64,000 bases of DNA from Streptococcus parasuis (lineage in GTDB: Bacteria; Bacillota; Bacilli; Lactobacillales; Streptococcaceae), in assembly GCF_021654455.1 (NCBI RefSeq), contig NZ_AP024276.1:1426001-1490000 (forward strand). The letters run 5' to 3'. Every line of letters begins with the position of its first letter. Position 1 is the first letter of the stretch. Position numbers and translations under genes: made by a program. Positions 36,147 to 45,888 of this stretch are shown piece by piece. Under the pieces are notes generated by a model that saw only the letters and a list, made by a program, of their open reading frames with translations, did not search any database and was not told the DNA's origin.

Positions 36147-36756
36147 TATATTTTTCCCATCTTTTCGATTCGAAATTATATACTTTTAATACTTTTGCAG
36201 GATTACCTGCTGCTATAGAATAACTTGGTATAGATTTTGTAACCACTGATCCTGCTCCGATTATGCATTTCTTTCCAATAGAAACACCGGACACGATACA
36301 AACCTTTTCCCCTATCCAGGAACCCTCACCAATAGACACATCCTTTGCTGTTAATTCTTGATCCATGTATGGCACTGAGCTCTCAGGATTCATTCCGTGA
36401 TTTTCGTTTGTTACAATAACATTTGAGGCAAATAATACATTATCTTCTATAGTTATATTAGCTTTGGATGAAGCTAATGCTGAAAATCCAAAGCCAATAT
36501 AACAATTGTTTCCAATTGTTATATTGGCTTTAATGCTATCATTGCCATAAACCGAAAGACGACTATTATTTAGTATGGTAGTACCATTCCCAATTTCAAT
36601 ATTTCGGCATCCTGACAACTGTAAATAAGGCCTAGCAATTATAGAATTTTCCCCAAATTTTCTAAACCTCTTTTTGGAACCATAACCGATCTCTTGCTTA
36701 CAAATAATGACACATTTTATATAATGCCAAATTTTCTGCAATTTTTTATATAACAT
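36124..36756 (-). CDS. Left-handed beta-helix O-acetyltransferase
   Basis: This 210-residue protein shows hexapeptide repeats (IEIGNGTTI, ITIGNNCYIGFG, VSIGEGSWIGEKVCIVSGVSIGKKCIIGAGSVV) ending in the SIAAGNPAKVLK motif of maltose/galactoside O-acetyltransferase-like enzymes. An NHG motif supplies the catalytic histidine. It likely acetylates a sugar of the repeat unit or its precursor. Start at ATG 36756 after AAGGGA; the longer frame lacks a ribosome site. Confidence 0.88.
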   Translation of the reverse strand: MLYKKLQKIWHYIKCVIICKQEIGYGSKKRFRKFGENSIIARPYLQLSGCRNIEIGNGTTILNNSRLSVYGNDSIKANITIGNNCYIGFGFSALASSKANITIEDNVLFASNVIVTNENHGMNPESSVPYMDQELTAKDVSIGEGSWIGEKVCIVSGVSIGKKCIIGAGSVVTKSIPSYSIAAGNPAKVLKVYNFESKRWEKYNEKNGEK

Positions 36757-36767
36757 ATCCAATCCCT

Positions 36768-37607
36768 TTATTTTGATTTTCTGTTTTCCATGATAATTTT
36801 TATTTTTGCATCGTCCCCCCAAACAGCCTTACTATCATAAGGACGATCCGGGAATTTACCATAATCAAGTTTAATATTATAATTATTTTCTCTGATAAAT
36901 CTTTCTACTCGGTCAGCCAACTTCTCAGGTCTTCCATGACATATATTTATAATGCCAACAACTTCATTTTGTACAATTGCCGCCGATACTTGTTGCGAAA
37001 ATTCATTATAGTCAATAAAATCCCATTGATTTTGTCCTGATGTAAATGGAAACAGTTTTTTCCCTTCTTTTTCAGCTGCCGTTATCTTTGAAAAAATTGA
37101 GCATCCATGCTCTGTATTACCGACAATATAATATCCCCTGAGCCACTGAAAAATAACCTTATGATTTTTACAGATTAACTTTGTCATGTTGCGTAACGCA
37201 TCTTTTGATATACCATATAAGCTTTCGGGATTAGTAGGTGTATCTTCCTTTATACTTCCCTCAAAAAAACCTACTTCATGCATAGATCCTAACACTGCAA
37301 TTTTTTTCACACCGTTTGCTGCCATTTTTTCTAAAAAATTATAATGCTTTGGCAAATCCATAACATGTGAAGTATCATTATGTACAAAACCATTTCTCCA
37401 TGCCAGGTGCAACAAAATGTCCGGACTTTCAAATTCACAAAATGGATCATCTACTGAAAAAATATCACACTTAACAACCTTGGCACGTTTATCAATTTCT
37501 TCTGAATCATGATGACAAACAGCAATCACTTCATTCCCGTCATCACACAACTGTTTTACAATTCCAGTCCCCAAATAGCCATTGGCTCCTGTAACTACTA
37601 TTTTCAT
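36768..37607 (-). CDS. NAD-dependent epimerase/dehydratase family protein
   Basis: This 279-residue short-chain dehydrogenase has the GxxGxxG motif TGANGYLGTGIV (residues 5-16) and YGISKDALR with the catalytic Tyr and Lys near 135. The shorter C-terminal part is like reductases or epimerases acting on 4-keto-6-deoxy sugars. Exact substrate not clear; a role in making a 6-deoxyhexose donor for the capsule is inferred from position. The ATG at 37607 follows GTGGAGG. Confidence 0.85.
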   Translation of the reverse strand: MKIVVTGANGYLGTGIVKQLCDDGNEVIAVCHHDSEEIDKRAKVVKCDIFSVDDPFCEFESPDILLHLAWRNGFVHNDTSHVMDLPKHYNFLEKMAANGVKKIAVLGSMHEVGFFEGSIKEDTPTNPESLYGISKDALRNMTKLICKNHKVIFQWLRGYYIVGNTEHGCSIFSKITAAEKEGKKLFPFTSGQNQWDFIDYNEFSQQVSAAIVQNEVVGIINICHGRPEKLADRVERFIRENNYNIKLDYGKFPDRPYDSKAVWGDDAKIKIIMENRKSK

Positions 37608-37653
37608 ATCTATGTCCTCCACATTCACCAGTCTCATCTATTTTGAAATTAAG

Positions 37654-38547
37654 TTATACAAAATTTCTTATCTTTAAACATACTTTTTCAATTCCCAAAT
37701 AGTATGTATTGATATTCCCACACAATTTAACGAAATCAACAATGTTTGGAGAAGTTTTAATTCTTTTTTTTATTTTCTGAAATTTTTCATACTCTGCAAT
37801 TTCACGATAATATAAATCAGAATTTAAATAATCCCGTATTTCTTGTTCTGTAACCCCTGTTTTTCTATTTTCGGATATAAATCTTCTTAAAATATACTGT
37901 TCAACCTTGTTACTATTTGAAACACTATCTGATCTGATTCTGTATTTCAAAATAAAATCATTAACATTTCCCAATTTAAAATGATTTTGCACAGATCGGC
38001 AAACAAAATCATAATCCTCACATCTGGGGACATCACGATATCCATTTAATTTAGTATATACTTCTTTTCTTACCAACCAAGTTGGGTGAGGAATACAGTT
38101 TCCCCATTTCAAAAAATGTTTAATTAAATACTGCTTGTATGGAAAATGCAATTTAGAAATATAATTTCCATTCTCATCAATTAAGCATACGCTTCCACCG
38201 ACTAAATCAAGATTATTTTTATCCAAATATTCTTTTTGTAATTTCAATCTATTTACTTCACAAATATCATCCGCATCCATTCTTGCTAAATATTCTCCTT
38301 TGGATTGGCAGATGGCTTTATTTAAACTATTAACAAGACCAATATTCCTGTCATTTTTTATAACACGAATGCGGGGGTCATCAAATGAATAAATAAACGC
38401 ACTTAATTCTTCATTATTTGGATTATCAATCACAATTACAAATTCAATATTGGAATATGTTTGTTTTAAAACCGATTCTATACTTTCTCTTAGTTCGGAA
38501 ACGGATTCATTGTAAGTACTCATTATTACACTTATGAGATCTTCCAT
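37654..38547 (-). CDS. GT2-family glycosyltransferase
   Basis: This 297-residue GT-A protein begins LISVIMSTYNESVSELRESIESVLKQTY, and the DxD motif ARMDADDIC lies near residue 100. Typical size for a capsule glycosyltransferase adding a hexose. AAGGAG lies 8 bases before the ATG. It overlaps the polymerase gene by 41 bases. Confidence 0.9.
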   Translation of the reverse strand: MEDLISVIMSTYNESVSELRESIESVLKQTYSNIEFVIVIDNPNNEELSAFIYSFDDPRIRVIKNDRNIGLVNSLNKAICQSKGEYLARMDADDICEVNRLKLQKEYLDKNNLDLVGGSVCLIDENGNYISKLHFPYKQYLIKHFLKWGNCIPHPTWLVRKEVYTKLNGYRDVPRCEDYDFVCRSVQNHFKLGNVNDFILKYRIRSDSVSNSNKVEQYILRRFISENRKTGVTEQEIRDYLNSDLYYREIAEYEKFQKIKKRIKTSPNIVDFVKLCGNINTYYLGIEKVCLKIRNFV

Positions 38548-39673
38548 ATGCACTTCTCCTTCTAAGTCCTTCTATTAAACATTTTTCAGAAATTATTAAG
38601 TATGGCAAGACACTATAGTCAATCAAATCATTATCTATCAGATTACTGCATGCAACTACGATTATTAAAAAAAGAACAAATGTGTTATTTTTATATTTTT
38701 TTGCTACACAATAGATAAGAATACTTAGGAATATTATCATCAATACTCCATACCTTATGATCAAGAATGCATATCCATTATCTATTACAATTTCATTCTC
38801 AAAATATGCTTTATTTGTCATTTTAGGGATTAAACTGATCCCCAAATTTTGAATCATACGCGCAATATACGTAAATCTATAAGAAAGCATATAATCGAGC
38901 ATTCTAAAAAAAGCAACTTTATCCAACATTAATGGTATAAAAACGGAAAATGAAGTCAAAAGAGGAACTATAAGCTTAGCCCCAAAACCAAATATTCTAT
39001 TAATTATTTTCTTAAATCTGCCAGTTTCTATTACTGAATCAATAAACCATTTTCCTAATACTAACAAGAATGTCGTAAATAATGAGTTCCTTGAACCGCA
39101 GAAGTAATAAATTACCAAATCTACAGTTAAAAGTATAAAATAGTGTTTCTTTCTGAATATACCGGTTAACAACCCATATCCAACCAAATAGCTATATATT
39201 AATGGTAATACGTTGCTATGATAAAAGCCTAAAGAATGTCGAGCTACACTGCCAACCCACCTTTTAGTGATTTCGTCATTGTAAATTCCAAAGATTGAAA
39301 ATGTAAAAACACATAAAGTGAAAAATAACAATGTAAAATATGCCACTTTTAATATATCTTTGTCTTCTAATTTATTTGCAAGAAAAGCAAATAAACTGAT
39401 TAGAATAAATATTAATACTCCGGATTTCATTAATACCAAGAGGTCTGCACATAATAAAATTATCACTACTCGGATCTGCTTTTTAGAATATGCTCTAAAC
39501 ATTATTCCAACTGTCAATATAACAAGTGCTATATACTTTGCCGGTATCGTCAACGGATACAGAACATCAGTATTTGATACATCACTATTGAATAGCGAAA
39601 AGACAAATAATACATATGAAATTGAAAAAAGGAGATTGTTTTTGTTTATTTTAGAGCTAATTTTGATTTTCAT
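38507..39673 (-). CDS. wzy: Capsular polysaccharide polymerase (Wzy-like)
   Basis: This 388-residue protein has about 11 membrane segments and a large extracytoplasmic loop (KWFIDSVI...RFTYIARMIQNL region), the general plan of Wzy. Wzy proteins share little sequence; the call rests on topology and on being the only such protein in a cluster that has a Wzx flippase. It would join repeat units on the outer face of the membrane. Confidence 0.8.
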   Translation of the reverse strand: MKIKISSKINKNNLLFSISYVLFVFSLFNSDVSNTDVLYPLTIPAKYIALVILTVGIMFRAYSKKQIRVVIILLCADLLVLMKSGVLIFILISLFAFLANKLEDKDILKVAYFTLLFFTLCVFTFSIFGIYNDEITKRWVGSVARHSLGFYHSNVLPLIYSYLVGYGLLTGIFRKKHYFILLTVDLVIYYFCGSRNSLFTTFLLVLGKWFIDSVIETGRFKKIINRIFGFGAKLIVPLLTSFSVFIPLMLDKVAFFRMLDYMLSYRFTYIARMIQNLGISLIPKMTNKAYFENEIVIDNGYAFLIIRYGVLMIIFLSILIYCVAKKYKNNTFVLFLIIVVACSNLIDNDLIDYSVLPYLIISEKCLIEGLRRRSAYGRSHKCNNEYLQ

Positions 39674-40713
39674 TTACACTTTCCTCTTCCAATTTTGCCC
39701 AAAATATTTTTTATGTGCAAAAGCATACATATGGAAAAATATAATCTGAATTTTAATAGTGTTAATAAATAATAGTGATCCGTTTGCAAATATCCTTTTA
39801 TAGATTTTAAGTAGCTTAATGCGTTATCAACCATCTCATCCTTGCGAATATTGGTAAAATACTCTCTTTGTTGAGTATAGGACTTCCAAACCCCATATCG
39901 TGATTGCGTGATGGCACGTCCCACTGTCTGCATAACTTTTACTGCAAACAATTTTTCAAAATCACATATCTTCCATCTGTTCTTTTGGTTTCTTATTTGC
40001 TCAAGAACTGCCTTAAAGCCAATATAATAATTTTTATCAAATCTGCGGGTCATTCCGCTTCCTATGCGATAATCATAAAGTGCATCGTTCATATAAATAA
40101 ACGATTCTGCTTTATTATATAGTTCAATGCTCTGTAATGAATCCTCACCATTTGAAACTTTATAAAACGATGAATAATCCTTATCAACATCAATGCAACT
40201 TCTTTTATATATTTTTGTACACAAACTTACAACACTATGGTCTTTCAAGAACGTCTCTAAAACACTTTCCTTATCTACTCTTATTTCTGGTTCTACAGAA
40301 AAAATATTTTTATAAGCAATTTTCTTAGAGTCACCCACCATATAATTGTAATTAAATAAAATAACGTCCGGCTCAGTATATTTATTTATTACATTCTTTA
40401 ATTTCAGTAACATACCTGGTTCTAATAAATCATCAGAATCACAATTCACAATATATTCTCCACTGGCCTTCTTAAAACCATATCGCCTAGTCGCTAATAA
40501 TCCTTGATTTTCTTTATGAAAAACTCGAATTAAATCTGGATATTTGTTTTCATAACTATCACAAATACTGCCACTGTTATCTATAGAGCCATCATCGATC
40601 AGAAGAACTTCAAGATCATTATCAATTGCTTTTGACTGTTCTATTATAGAGTTTATACACTCATCTAAATATTTTTCTACGTTGTATACAGGGACAACAA
40701 TACTGAATAGCAT
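39670..40713 (-). CDS. GT2-family glycosyltransferase
   Basis: This 347-residue GT-A protein starts FSIVVPVYNVEKYLDECINSII and has YIVNCDSDDLLEPGML near residue 90 with the DxD motif, then a basic alpha-helical C-terminal part. The ATG at 40713 is used because GGTGA lies just upstream; a GTG four codons earlier is possible. It overlaps wzy by 4 bases. Confidence 0.9.
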   Translation of the reverse strand: MLFSIVVPVYNVEKYLDECINSIIEQSKAIDNDLEVLLIDDGSIDNSGSICDSYENKYPDLIRVFHKENQGLLATRRYGFKKASGEYIVNCDSDDLLEPGMLLKLKNVINKYTEPDVILFNYNYMVGDSKKIAYKNIFSVEPEIRVDKESVLETFLKDHSVVSLCTKIYKRSCIDVDKDYSSFYKVSNGEDSLQSIELYNKAESFIYMNDALYDYRIGSGMTRRFDKNYYIGFKAVLEQIRNQKNRWKICDFEKLFAVKVMQTVGRAITQSRYGVWKSYTQQREYFTNIRKDEMVDNALSYLKSIKGYLQTDHYYLLTLLKFRLYFSICMLLHIKNILGKIGRGKCK

Positions 40714-40733
40714 AAAATTCACCACAATCTTTC

Positions 40734-41705
40734 TTAATCATATAGACCTAAATCAAAAACATATTCATCAACGTATTTTCCACCATTGAGGGCATAGCTG
40801 AATTTAGATCCTTGTGTTATGGAACTAATTAGATATTTACATCTGGAAAGCAGAATCATTTTTACTAAGTATTTCTGTCCACGAAGTTTTTTGTTGTCTT
40901 CCAAGACATTCGATCTGCTTAGAACATCTTTACCATCATAATCATAGATAAATGAATCATATGAAACGATTTTGATGTACTCTCCAAACTTATTTCTTAA
41001 ATCATCATAAACATTTCCATCTTCTGTAACTAAAAAAACAGAAGCATGATATTGTTCAATAAACTTTTCAATTTGCTGTTCCACTTGCTTCACATTTGGC
41101 TGCACATATTCACCGGAAGGACGCAATTTTATATAATCCGTTCCCCTTACATAAACGCCAATACAATTATCTATATCGAGAGCCTTTGCTTCTTTTTCTA
41201 CAAGAGTTAAAACCTCATCACTAAAACATAAATTCTTGTTTAAAAGCTCATAGCTCATTTTTTCAAGTTTTTTATTAAAAAAAATCTCCGATTCAAACAG
41301 TCCCAGTGGATTAACATCTTTTAACGTCCAACCGGACAGATAGACATTTTTACTATTGTAAACTTCCTCTTCTTTAATATCAGAAGGCTGTTCGAAAAAA
41401 TAATTCCAAACATTATTTTTTCCATCATAATACTGCGTCTTATAATTTTTCCAATCTACAAATGGAATGTATCCATTTTTCTTTGCGTATTCTATGTATA
41501 CGACCTGTTTATGAATTAATGATAGTAGCCCTTCCACTCCATCCTGATAATCCGGCTTTATAATATAAATTACTTTATCAGCATTACATTTCCCATAGCT
41601 TTTCTTTTTTTGAAGAATATTCCTTCTTGCTATGAAATAATAAATATATTTTAATTTATATCCTAAAAATCTATGCTTTCTTTGAAATTTCAACCCTACA
41701 GGCAT
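40734..41705 (-). CDS. Putative glycosyltransferase with fucosyltransferase-superfamily motif
   Basis: This 323-residue protein has a basic N-terminus, a central CIGVYVRGTDYIKLRPSGEY (near residue 188) resembling the HxRRTDK/VRGxD donor-binding motif of GT-B fucosyltransferases (GT23 and related), followed by VFLVTEDGNVYDDLRNKFG and the acceptor-side SSITQGSKFSYALNGG. No DxD. I read it as a possible fucosyltransferase or a relative; family not certain. Confidence 0.65.
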   Translation of the reverse strand: MPVGLKFQRKHRFLGYKLKYIYYFIARRNILQKKKSYGKCNADKVIYIIKPDYQDGVEGLLSLIHKQVVYIEYAKKNGYIPFVDWKNYKTQYYDGKNNVWNYFFEQPSDIKEEEVYNSKNVYLSGWTLKDVNPLGLFESEIFFNKKLEKMSYELLNKNLCFSDEVLTLVEKEAKALDIDNCIGVYVRGTDYIKLRPSGEYVQPNVKQVEQQIEKFIEQYHASVFLVTEDGNVYDDLRNKFGEYIKIVSYDSFIYDYDGKDVLSRSNVLEDNKKLRGQKYLVKMILLSRCKYLISSITQGSKFSYALNGGKYVDEYVFDLGLYD

Positions 41706-41708
41706 ATA

Positions 41709-42645
41709 TTAATTCCTTCCGTTTTTTAACCTCACCAAAATTTCATTGATTAACCTCTTATCAATAGTTTCCGAAAATTTCCCAGCAAATAAATTGAGGT
41801 TTTCTCTGCCCCTCCCCCACCAATTTTCGTAATCAACATATCTATGTCCTTCAATCTGTATGTATATGGATTTCCGTTTTTCCCTCTGCTCCAATCAATG
41901 CAGCGAAGATTTGCCGACTGTTTTTCAGCCGGTTGAAAAATATAATCCTTAAAACCACAATTATATGCTATTGTTTGGATAAATAACTCATCCGCACAAT
42001 TTGTATATGAAAATACACTCGTAATTTTATCTTTATTTTCAAGAATAACCTTCACAAGCTCATCTGTAATACTTACCCATTGCGAACCATATTTAATCTG
42101 CCAATCCAAATTTCTGACTCTATTTACGCCAAAAACAATTTGTAAAACCAAAGAAATTCTCTCGCAAAACGTGAAAAAAATGTTCTTCCATTTTTCTGCA
42201 TACCTTCGTCTATAGTTCTGAAGAAAATGATAGTATTTAGATCTTCTGGATATTTCAGGATTTCCTTTTAATGCATCCTCATCATAAAGAATAAATTCCT
42301 TACCCTTGTTTTTCTCAAAAAAAGAATCAATTTCTTCATTGCTTTTAGTGGTAAATCAGCTCCGGAAATAATATGATAATAATCATAACCGTTAGTATAT
42401 GCTTGTTTGAGAAGAAACATTTCTACTTGTACCTGTGAAAATCCTCCCCCATACACTTCAAATTCACGATAAAATTTTAATGATGATTTCGTTACTGAAT
42501 TTCTAAAGTAGGATTCATCGAAATCCTTACTTTTCTTATCGATGTGTACATAAATATCGTGTGCATCGCTATCCAAACAATCTATTAACTTTTTCAGCTA
42601 CCACCAATTATTATGTGCAATAATTAAAAAAGCATGTTTCATCAT
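41709..42645 (-). pseudogene. GT14 (core-2/I-branching type) glycosyltransferase, broken three times
   Basis: The start MMKHAFLIIAHNNWW runs into TAG at 42600-42598, where Gln (CAG) is expected before LKKLIDCLDSDAHDIYVHIDKKS. A second lesion, a missing A in the run at 42343-42346, shifts frame after GADLPLK; the correct continuation is SNEEIDSFFEKNKGKEFILYDED. A third shift lies in the G-rich tract near 41803-41820, before NLNLFAGKFSETIDK. Family homologues add beta-1,6-GlcNAc branches or are related xylosyl- or glucosaminyltransferases. Fragments with their own ATGs are probably not functional. Confidence 0.88.
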
Positions 42646-42666
42646 AATCCACCGTTTTCTTTTACC

Positions 42667-43164
42667 TTATTTCACCAAATCGTCTACTATCTCGTCTAAT
42701 TCACTACAAAACTTTTCATTATTGCTTCTCATACCATGACCCATCTTAGCAACAATCTCATCGTATTTTTTGATCACATCACCAAGTGTACTTATATCCT
42801 CAACCGGGATAATGGTTCCCATTCTCTCTGCAACATTTCTTGCAAATTCCACCTGGTGGTCATTCACATGCTCATCAAACCGGTGTTGACGAGGTACAAC
42901 GATAGGTGTTTTACCGATTTGCAGAGACATGATAAAACTTGCCGGTCCACCGTGTGTAATCACGATTCGTGCATCTTCAACATTTTTTATCATCTGCTGA
43001 TAAGGAATCAGTTTACTCCACTGACAATATTTCGGTTCGTATGTACTGAACCCGGTTTGCATAATGACGTCTTCGGTAATGATTCCGTCTCTTTTTAATT
43101 CATCTACTGTTTTCACAAGCCTGTTAAACGGCTGCTCGTGTGTTCCAACTGTTACAAATATCAT
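42667..43164 (-). CDS. Alg13-like glycosyltransferase subunit (GT28 C-terminal)
   Basis: This 165-residue protein starts MIFVTVGTHEQPFNRLVKTVDEL and has ITHGGPASFIMSLQIGKTPIVVPRQ, the UDP-sugar binding part of GT28. It works together with the preceding Alg14-like protein, as in the Cps14F-Cps14G/EpsE-EpsF pairs that add a second sugar (galactose in known cases) to the lipid-linked first sugar. 10 bases separate the genes. Confidence 0.92.
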   Translation of the reverse strand: MIFVTVGTHEQPFNRLVKTVDELKRDGIITEDVIMQTGFSTYEPKYCQWSKLIPYQQMIKNVEDARIVITHGGPASFIMSLQIGKTPIVVPRQHRFDEHVNDHQVEFARNVAERMGTIIPVEDISTLGDVIKKYDEIVAKMGHGMRSNNEKFCSELDEIVDDLVK

Positions 43165-43174
43165 CTTTTCCCCT

Positions 43175-43651
43175 TTAAAAGATACTACCTAAATTGATAG
43201 CCTTCGGATAAACTTTCTTTTGTTCTTCCCACTGCACAATAAACTTATCTACAATCGGATATACCAACCTGCCGGTTACAGTAGGCTTGTCAATGCGGTC
43301 AAATACTTCTATGTAAATAAGTTTTGCTCCCATCAATTTACCAAGGTAAAAGAATGGAACCGCAACCGCCGCACCGGAAGAAATGATTAAATCCGGTTTT
43401 TCTTTACGCAGCACTTTCCAAGCAATAGCAGTATTCTTTATCAATGCTTTCAGGCTGCGATTGGTAGGATAATAGCAAGGATACATTTTTTCACCCTCTA
43501 GAAGGCTTCTTGCGTCCTCTTTGTCGAATGTAACCCAAAAGCGATTCTTATCCTTCCAGAAAGGCTTCAACATATATAAATGAGTCAAGTGGCCGCCTGA
43601 TGAGCCAACTAAACAGATTTTTAAATTTTCTTTATTTGCTACCTGCTGCAT
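43175..43651 (-). CDS. Alg14-like membrane-anchoring subunit
   Basis: This 158-residue protein has LKICLVGSSGGHLTHLYMLKPFW and PDLIISSGAAVAVPFFYLGKLMGAKLIYIEVFDRI, the Alg14/EpsE pattern. It holds the Alg13-like partner at the membrane. It is the first intact gene of the serotype-specific cassette. No CDS joins it to the upstream broken cpsF. Confidence 0.92.
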   Translation of the reverse strand: MQQVANKENLKICLVGSSGGHLTHLYMLKPFWKDKNRFWVTFDKEDARSLLEGEKMYPCYYPTNRSLKALIKNTAIAWKVLRKEKPDLIISSGAAVAVPFFYLGKLMGAKLIYIEVFDRIDKPTVTGRLVYPIVDKFIVQWEEQKKVYPKAINLGSIF

Positions 43652-43909
43652 AAATTTTTTTCCTCACACTAAATAAACTTTCTTTTCACCCGCGAGAAAT
43701 AGCCCGAATGAAACTCTCGTTTCACTCAGGCTTGACTACCTCCTATTCTCATTTCTATTTCCACATATGGATTGTAATTAAGGAATCAACATCATTGGAT
43801 GTGTATGTTTAATTCACTAAATATAGAAACCATCAAGCCGTCAAACGCGGTAGATTTCAACGGGAGTACTCTCTCGACCATGTGCGAAATAGACTTTTCA
43901 AGAAGATGG
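43652..43909. other. Junction region between regulatory and serotype-specific capsule genes
   Basis: 258 bases without a gene. It contains a hairpin with 14-bp imperfect arms (43701-43714 and 43719-43732, AGCCCGAATGAAAC/GTTTCACTCAGGCT) and two near-copies of a 17-base sequence (TCAAGCCGTCAAA(A)CGC at about 43833-43848 and 43910-43926) about 77 bases apart; the second copy reaches into the end of cpsF. This looks like recombination debris where the cassette was exchanged. Confidence 0.5.
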
Positions 43910-44368
43910 TCAAGCCGTCAAAACGCTGTATTTATGCGGTGTTTTCTGGTTTAACCATATAATATCTTTCCAGCCATCTGGATTAACAAATAATTGACCT
44001 CCTAATTGATGAATTTCTTTACGATATTTTGAAATAAATGGTCCGATTCGACAAGCTAGAATATAAAAAATAGGTTCTTTATCACTATTTTCTTTTGCAA
44101 TCTCAATTGCTTTTTTTAATGCAGCAATATCATATGCAATTGCTTTAGCTGGACCAATGTTTGGAACATCTATGCTAAAACATGTTGCACCATTATATTC
44201 AAAAAAATCTTCACTAATATTAGATTTCTTTGAATTTTCCCTTGTACATGCCACGAAATACTTAATATTTTCATTTTTTTGATTTTCCGTTAATTTTTCT
44301 ACAAAGGTTTCAAATCCGCCATATTTGGCAGGAATCCCTTTTGATACAATAATATAAACTGTTTTCAT
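43910..44368 (-). pseudogene. CpsF-like glycosyltransferase (DUF1972 N-terminal), truncated
   Basis: Only about 152 residues remain: TVYIIVSKGIPAKYGGFETFVEKL, ATCFSIDVPNIGPAKAIAYDIAALKKAI, LACRIGPFISKYR and VNPDG, the N-terminal domain of a rhamnosyltransferase-like GT. Then comes an unrelated tail KTPHKYSVLTA. Normal proteins are about 380-400 residues, so the whole GT domain is lost. The ATG at 44368 is preceded by AGGAAAA. Confidence 0.8.
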
Positions 44369-44406
44369 ATAACCAAATTTTCCTAACATGTACAAATAAT
44401 AAAAAA

Positions 44407-45783
44407 CTACTTACTTCCCTCTTTTTTAAAAACCACGACGATAGTCTTCAACAATATCTTGATATCCGACCAAATCGACCAGTTATCGATATATTCAACA
44501 TCGAGTTTTACCACCTCGTCAAAGTTGGTAATATTGCTACGACCACTTACCTGCCATAGACCTGTAATTCCTGGCTTGAAGCTGAGGCGACGTTTTTGAC
44601 TTGGTGTATATTTTTCAAATTCATCCACTGTCGGTGGACGTGTACCAACCAAACTCATATCACCAACTAGCACATTATAAAACTGTGGCAATTCATCTAG
44701 ACTTGTTTTTCGGATAAACTGACCAATTGGAGTAATCCGTGGGTCATTATCCATTTTAAACATACCACCCTGCATCTGGTTTTGAGACATAAGTTCTTTT
44801 TTCCGTTCCTCTGCATCAATATACATAGAACGGAATTTATAAAATTTAAAGATCCGTCCGTTTTTTCCTACTCGTTTCTGAACGAAAATGGCCGGTCCTC
44901 CATCTTTCCGAATAATAGGGGCTAAGACAATCCCGACCAGACCACAAATAAGAAGACCAATCACAGCCCCAAAGATATCCAACATGCGCTTTAGAAAGAT
45001 ATGGCTATGTTTGTAGTAATTGGAGTTAAAAGTCACGATGCTATGGTCTCCAACTTGTTTGATTTTTTTATTTTTTAAAGCCCTGAAATCAAATGAGTTA
45101 ATATCTACACTCACATCAATACCCATGACTTCAAAATCAGAAACAAGATGTTTGAGATTGTAATGTTCACTCGGTAAGTTGATAAACACATGATCGACAA
45201 CTTCGTGAGTCGCAAAGTCAATCGCATCATCAAAAGGAATTATTGGGACTCCCTCTGGAAACGCCACTTCACCATCTCCGATGACTACTATACCTGCCAA
45301 ATATTTGGTAGGAAGTTGATCTGACTCAAAGAGCCCCTCCATTAATCGCAATCTCTCAGTTGTAGTAATGACTAATGTATTCTTTTGTTGCTCGGCAGTC
45401 ATAAGGAAGAGGTATTTGTATCTACGCACAGTGCAGTTGATAATGTAAACGATGATAAAGGTAAGAATGGTAAATAAAGCCAACCCACGTCTCGTAATGA
45501 TAAAACTATCTCCCAACAAAAAAGAAAAAGAAATAAGGAGTATGTCGAAAATCAAAACGTACCTAGCGACCCGTTCAAACTCTATTAAGTAGCCTCTACT
45601 CTCAAATTCTGTTGACATTCGAGAGAAATAAAAAGCCACAAAATGCAGGGCCAAAATCAATAGAATCCCTATCTGGTTCATCTTTGAGGTGGGCAATTGG
45701 GTGGTAATGGCAACAGCCACTACTACCCCAATTATTTCTAAAAGCGCCAGTCTAAACTGTCGGTATTCATTAATATTTACCAT
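44407..45783 (-). CDS. cpsE: Undecaprenyl-phosphate sugar-1-phosphate transferase (CpsE/WcaJ type)
   Basis: This 458-residue enzyme starts the capsule repeat by moving a sugar-1-phosphate onto undecaprenyl phosphate. It has five membrane segments, a central CoA-binding-like domain, and the C-terminal bacterial sugar transferase domain: KRMLDIFGAVIGL, FVQKRVGKNGRIFKFYKFRSM, RKTSLDELPQFYNVLVGDMSLVGTRPP, and KPGITGLWQVSGRS. Start at ATG 45783 after AGGAG. Sugar specificity (glucose or galactose) is not evident. Confidence 0.95.
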   Translation of the reverse strand: MVNINEYRQFRLALLEIIGVVVAVAITTQLPTSKMNQIGILLILALHFVAFYFSRMSTEFESRGYLIEFERVARYVLIFDILLISFSFLLGDSFIITRRGLALFTILTFIIVYIINCTVRRYKYLFLMTAEQQKNTLVITTTERLRLMEGLFESDQLPTKYLAGIVVIGDGEVAFPEGVPIIPFDDAIDFATHEVVDHVFINLPSEHYNLKHLVSDFEVMGIDVSVDINSFDFRALKNKKIKQVGDHSIVTFNSNYYKHSHIFLKRMLDIFGAVIGLLICGLVGIVLAPIIRKDGGPAIFVQKRVGKNGRIFKFYKFRSMYIDAEERKKELMSQNQMQGGMFKMDNDPRITPIGQFIRKTSLDELPQFYNVLVGDMSLVGTRPPTVDEFEKYTPSQKRRLSFKPGITGLWQVSGRSNITNFDEVVKLDVEYIDNWSIWSDIKILLKTIVVVFKKEGSK

Positions 45784-45888
45784 TTCATCTCCTACAGTCA
45801 ATGGATATCTTTCTATACCATTGACTACTTTTTCATCTCCACTAAATTATTGAAAGGCAACATTTCGCGTTTATTTCAAATTTGTATC

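Noticed and set aside
41750..42151. Separate small glycosyltransferase genes in the GT14 region
   Set aside because: The fragments are consecutive pieces of one GT14 protein; joining frames across indels restores the family sequence.
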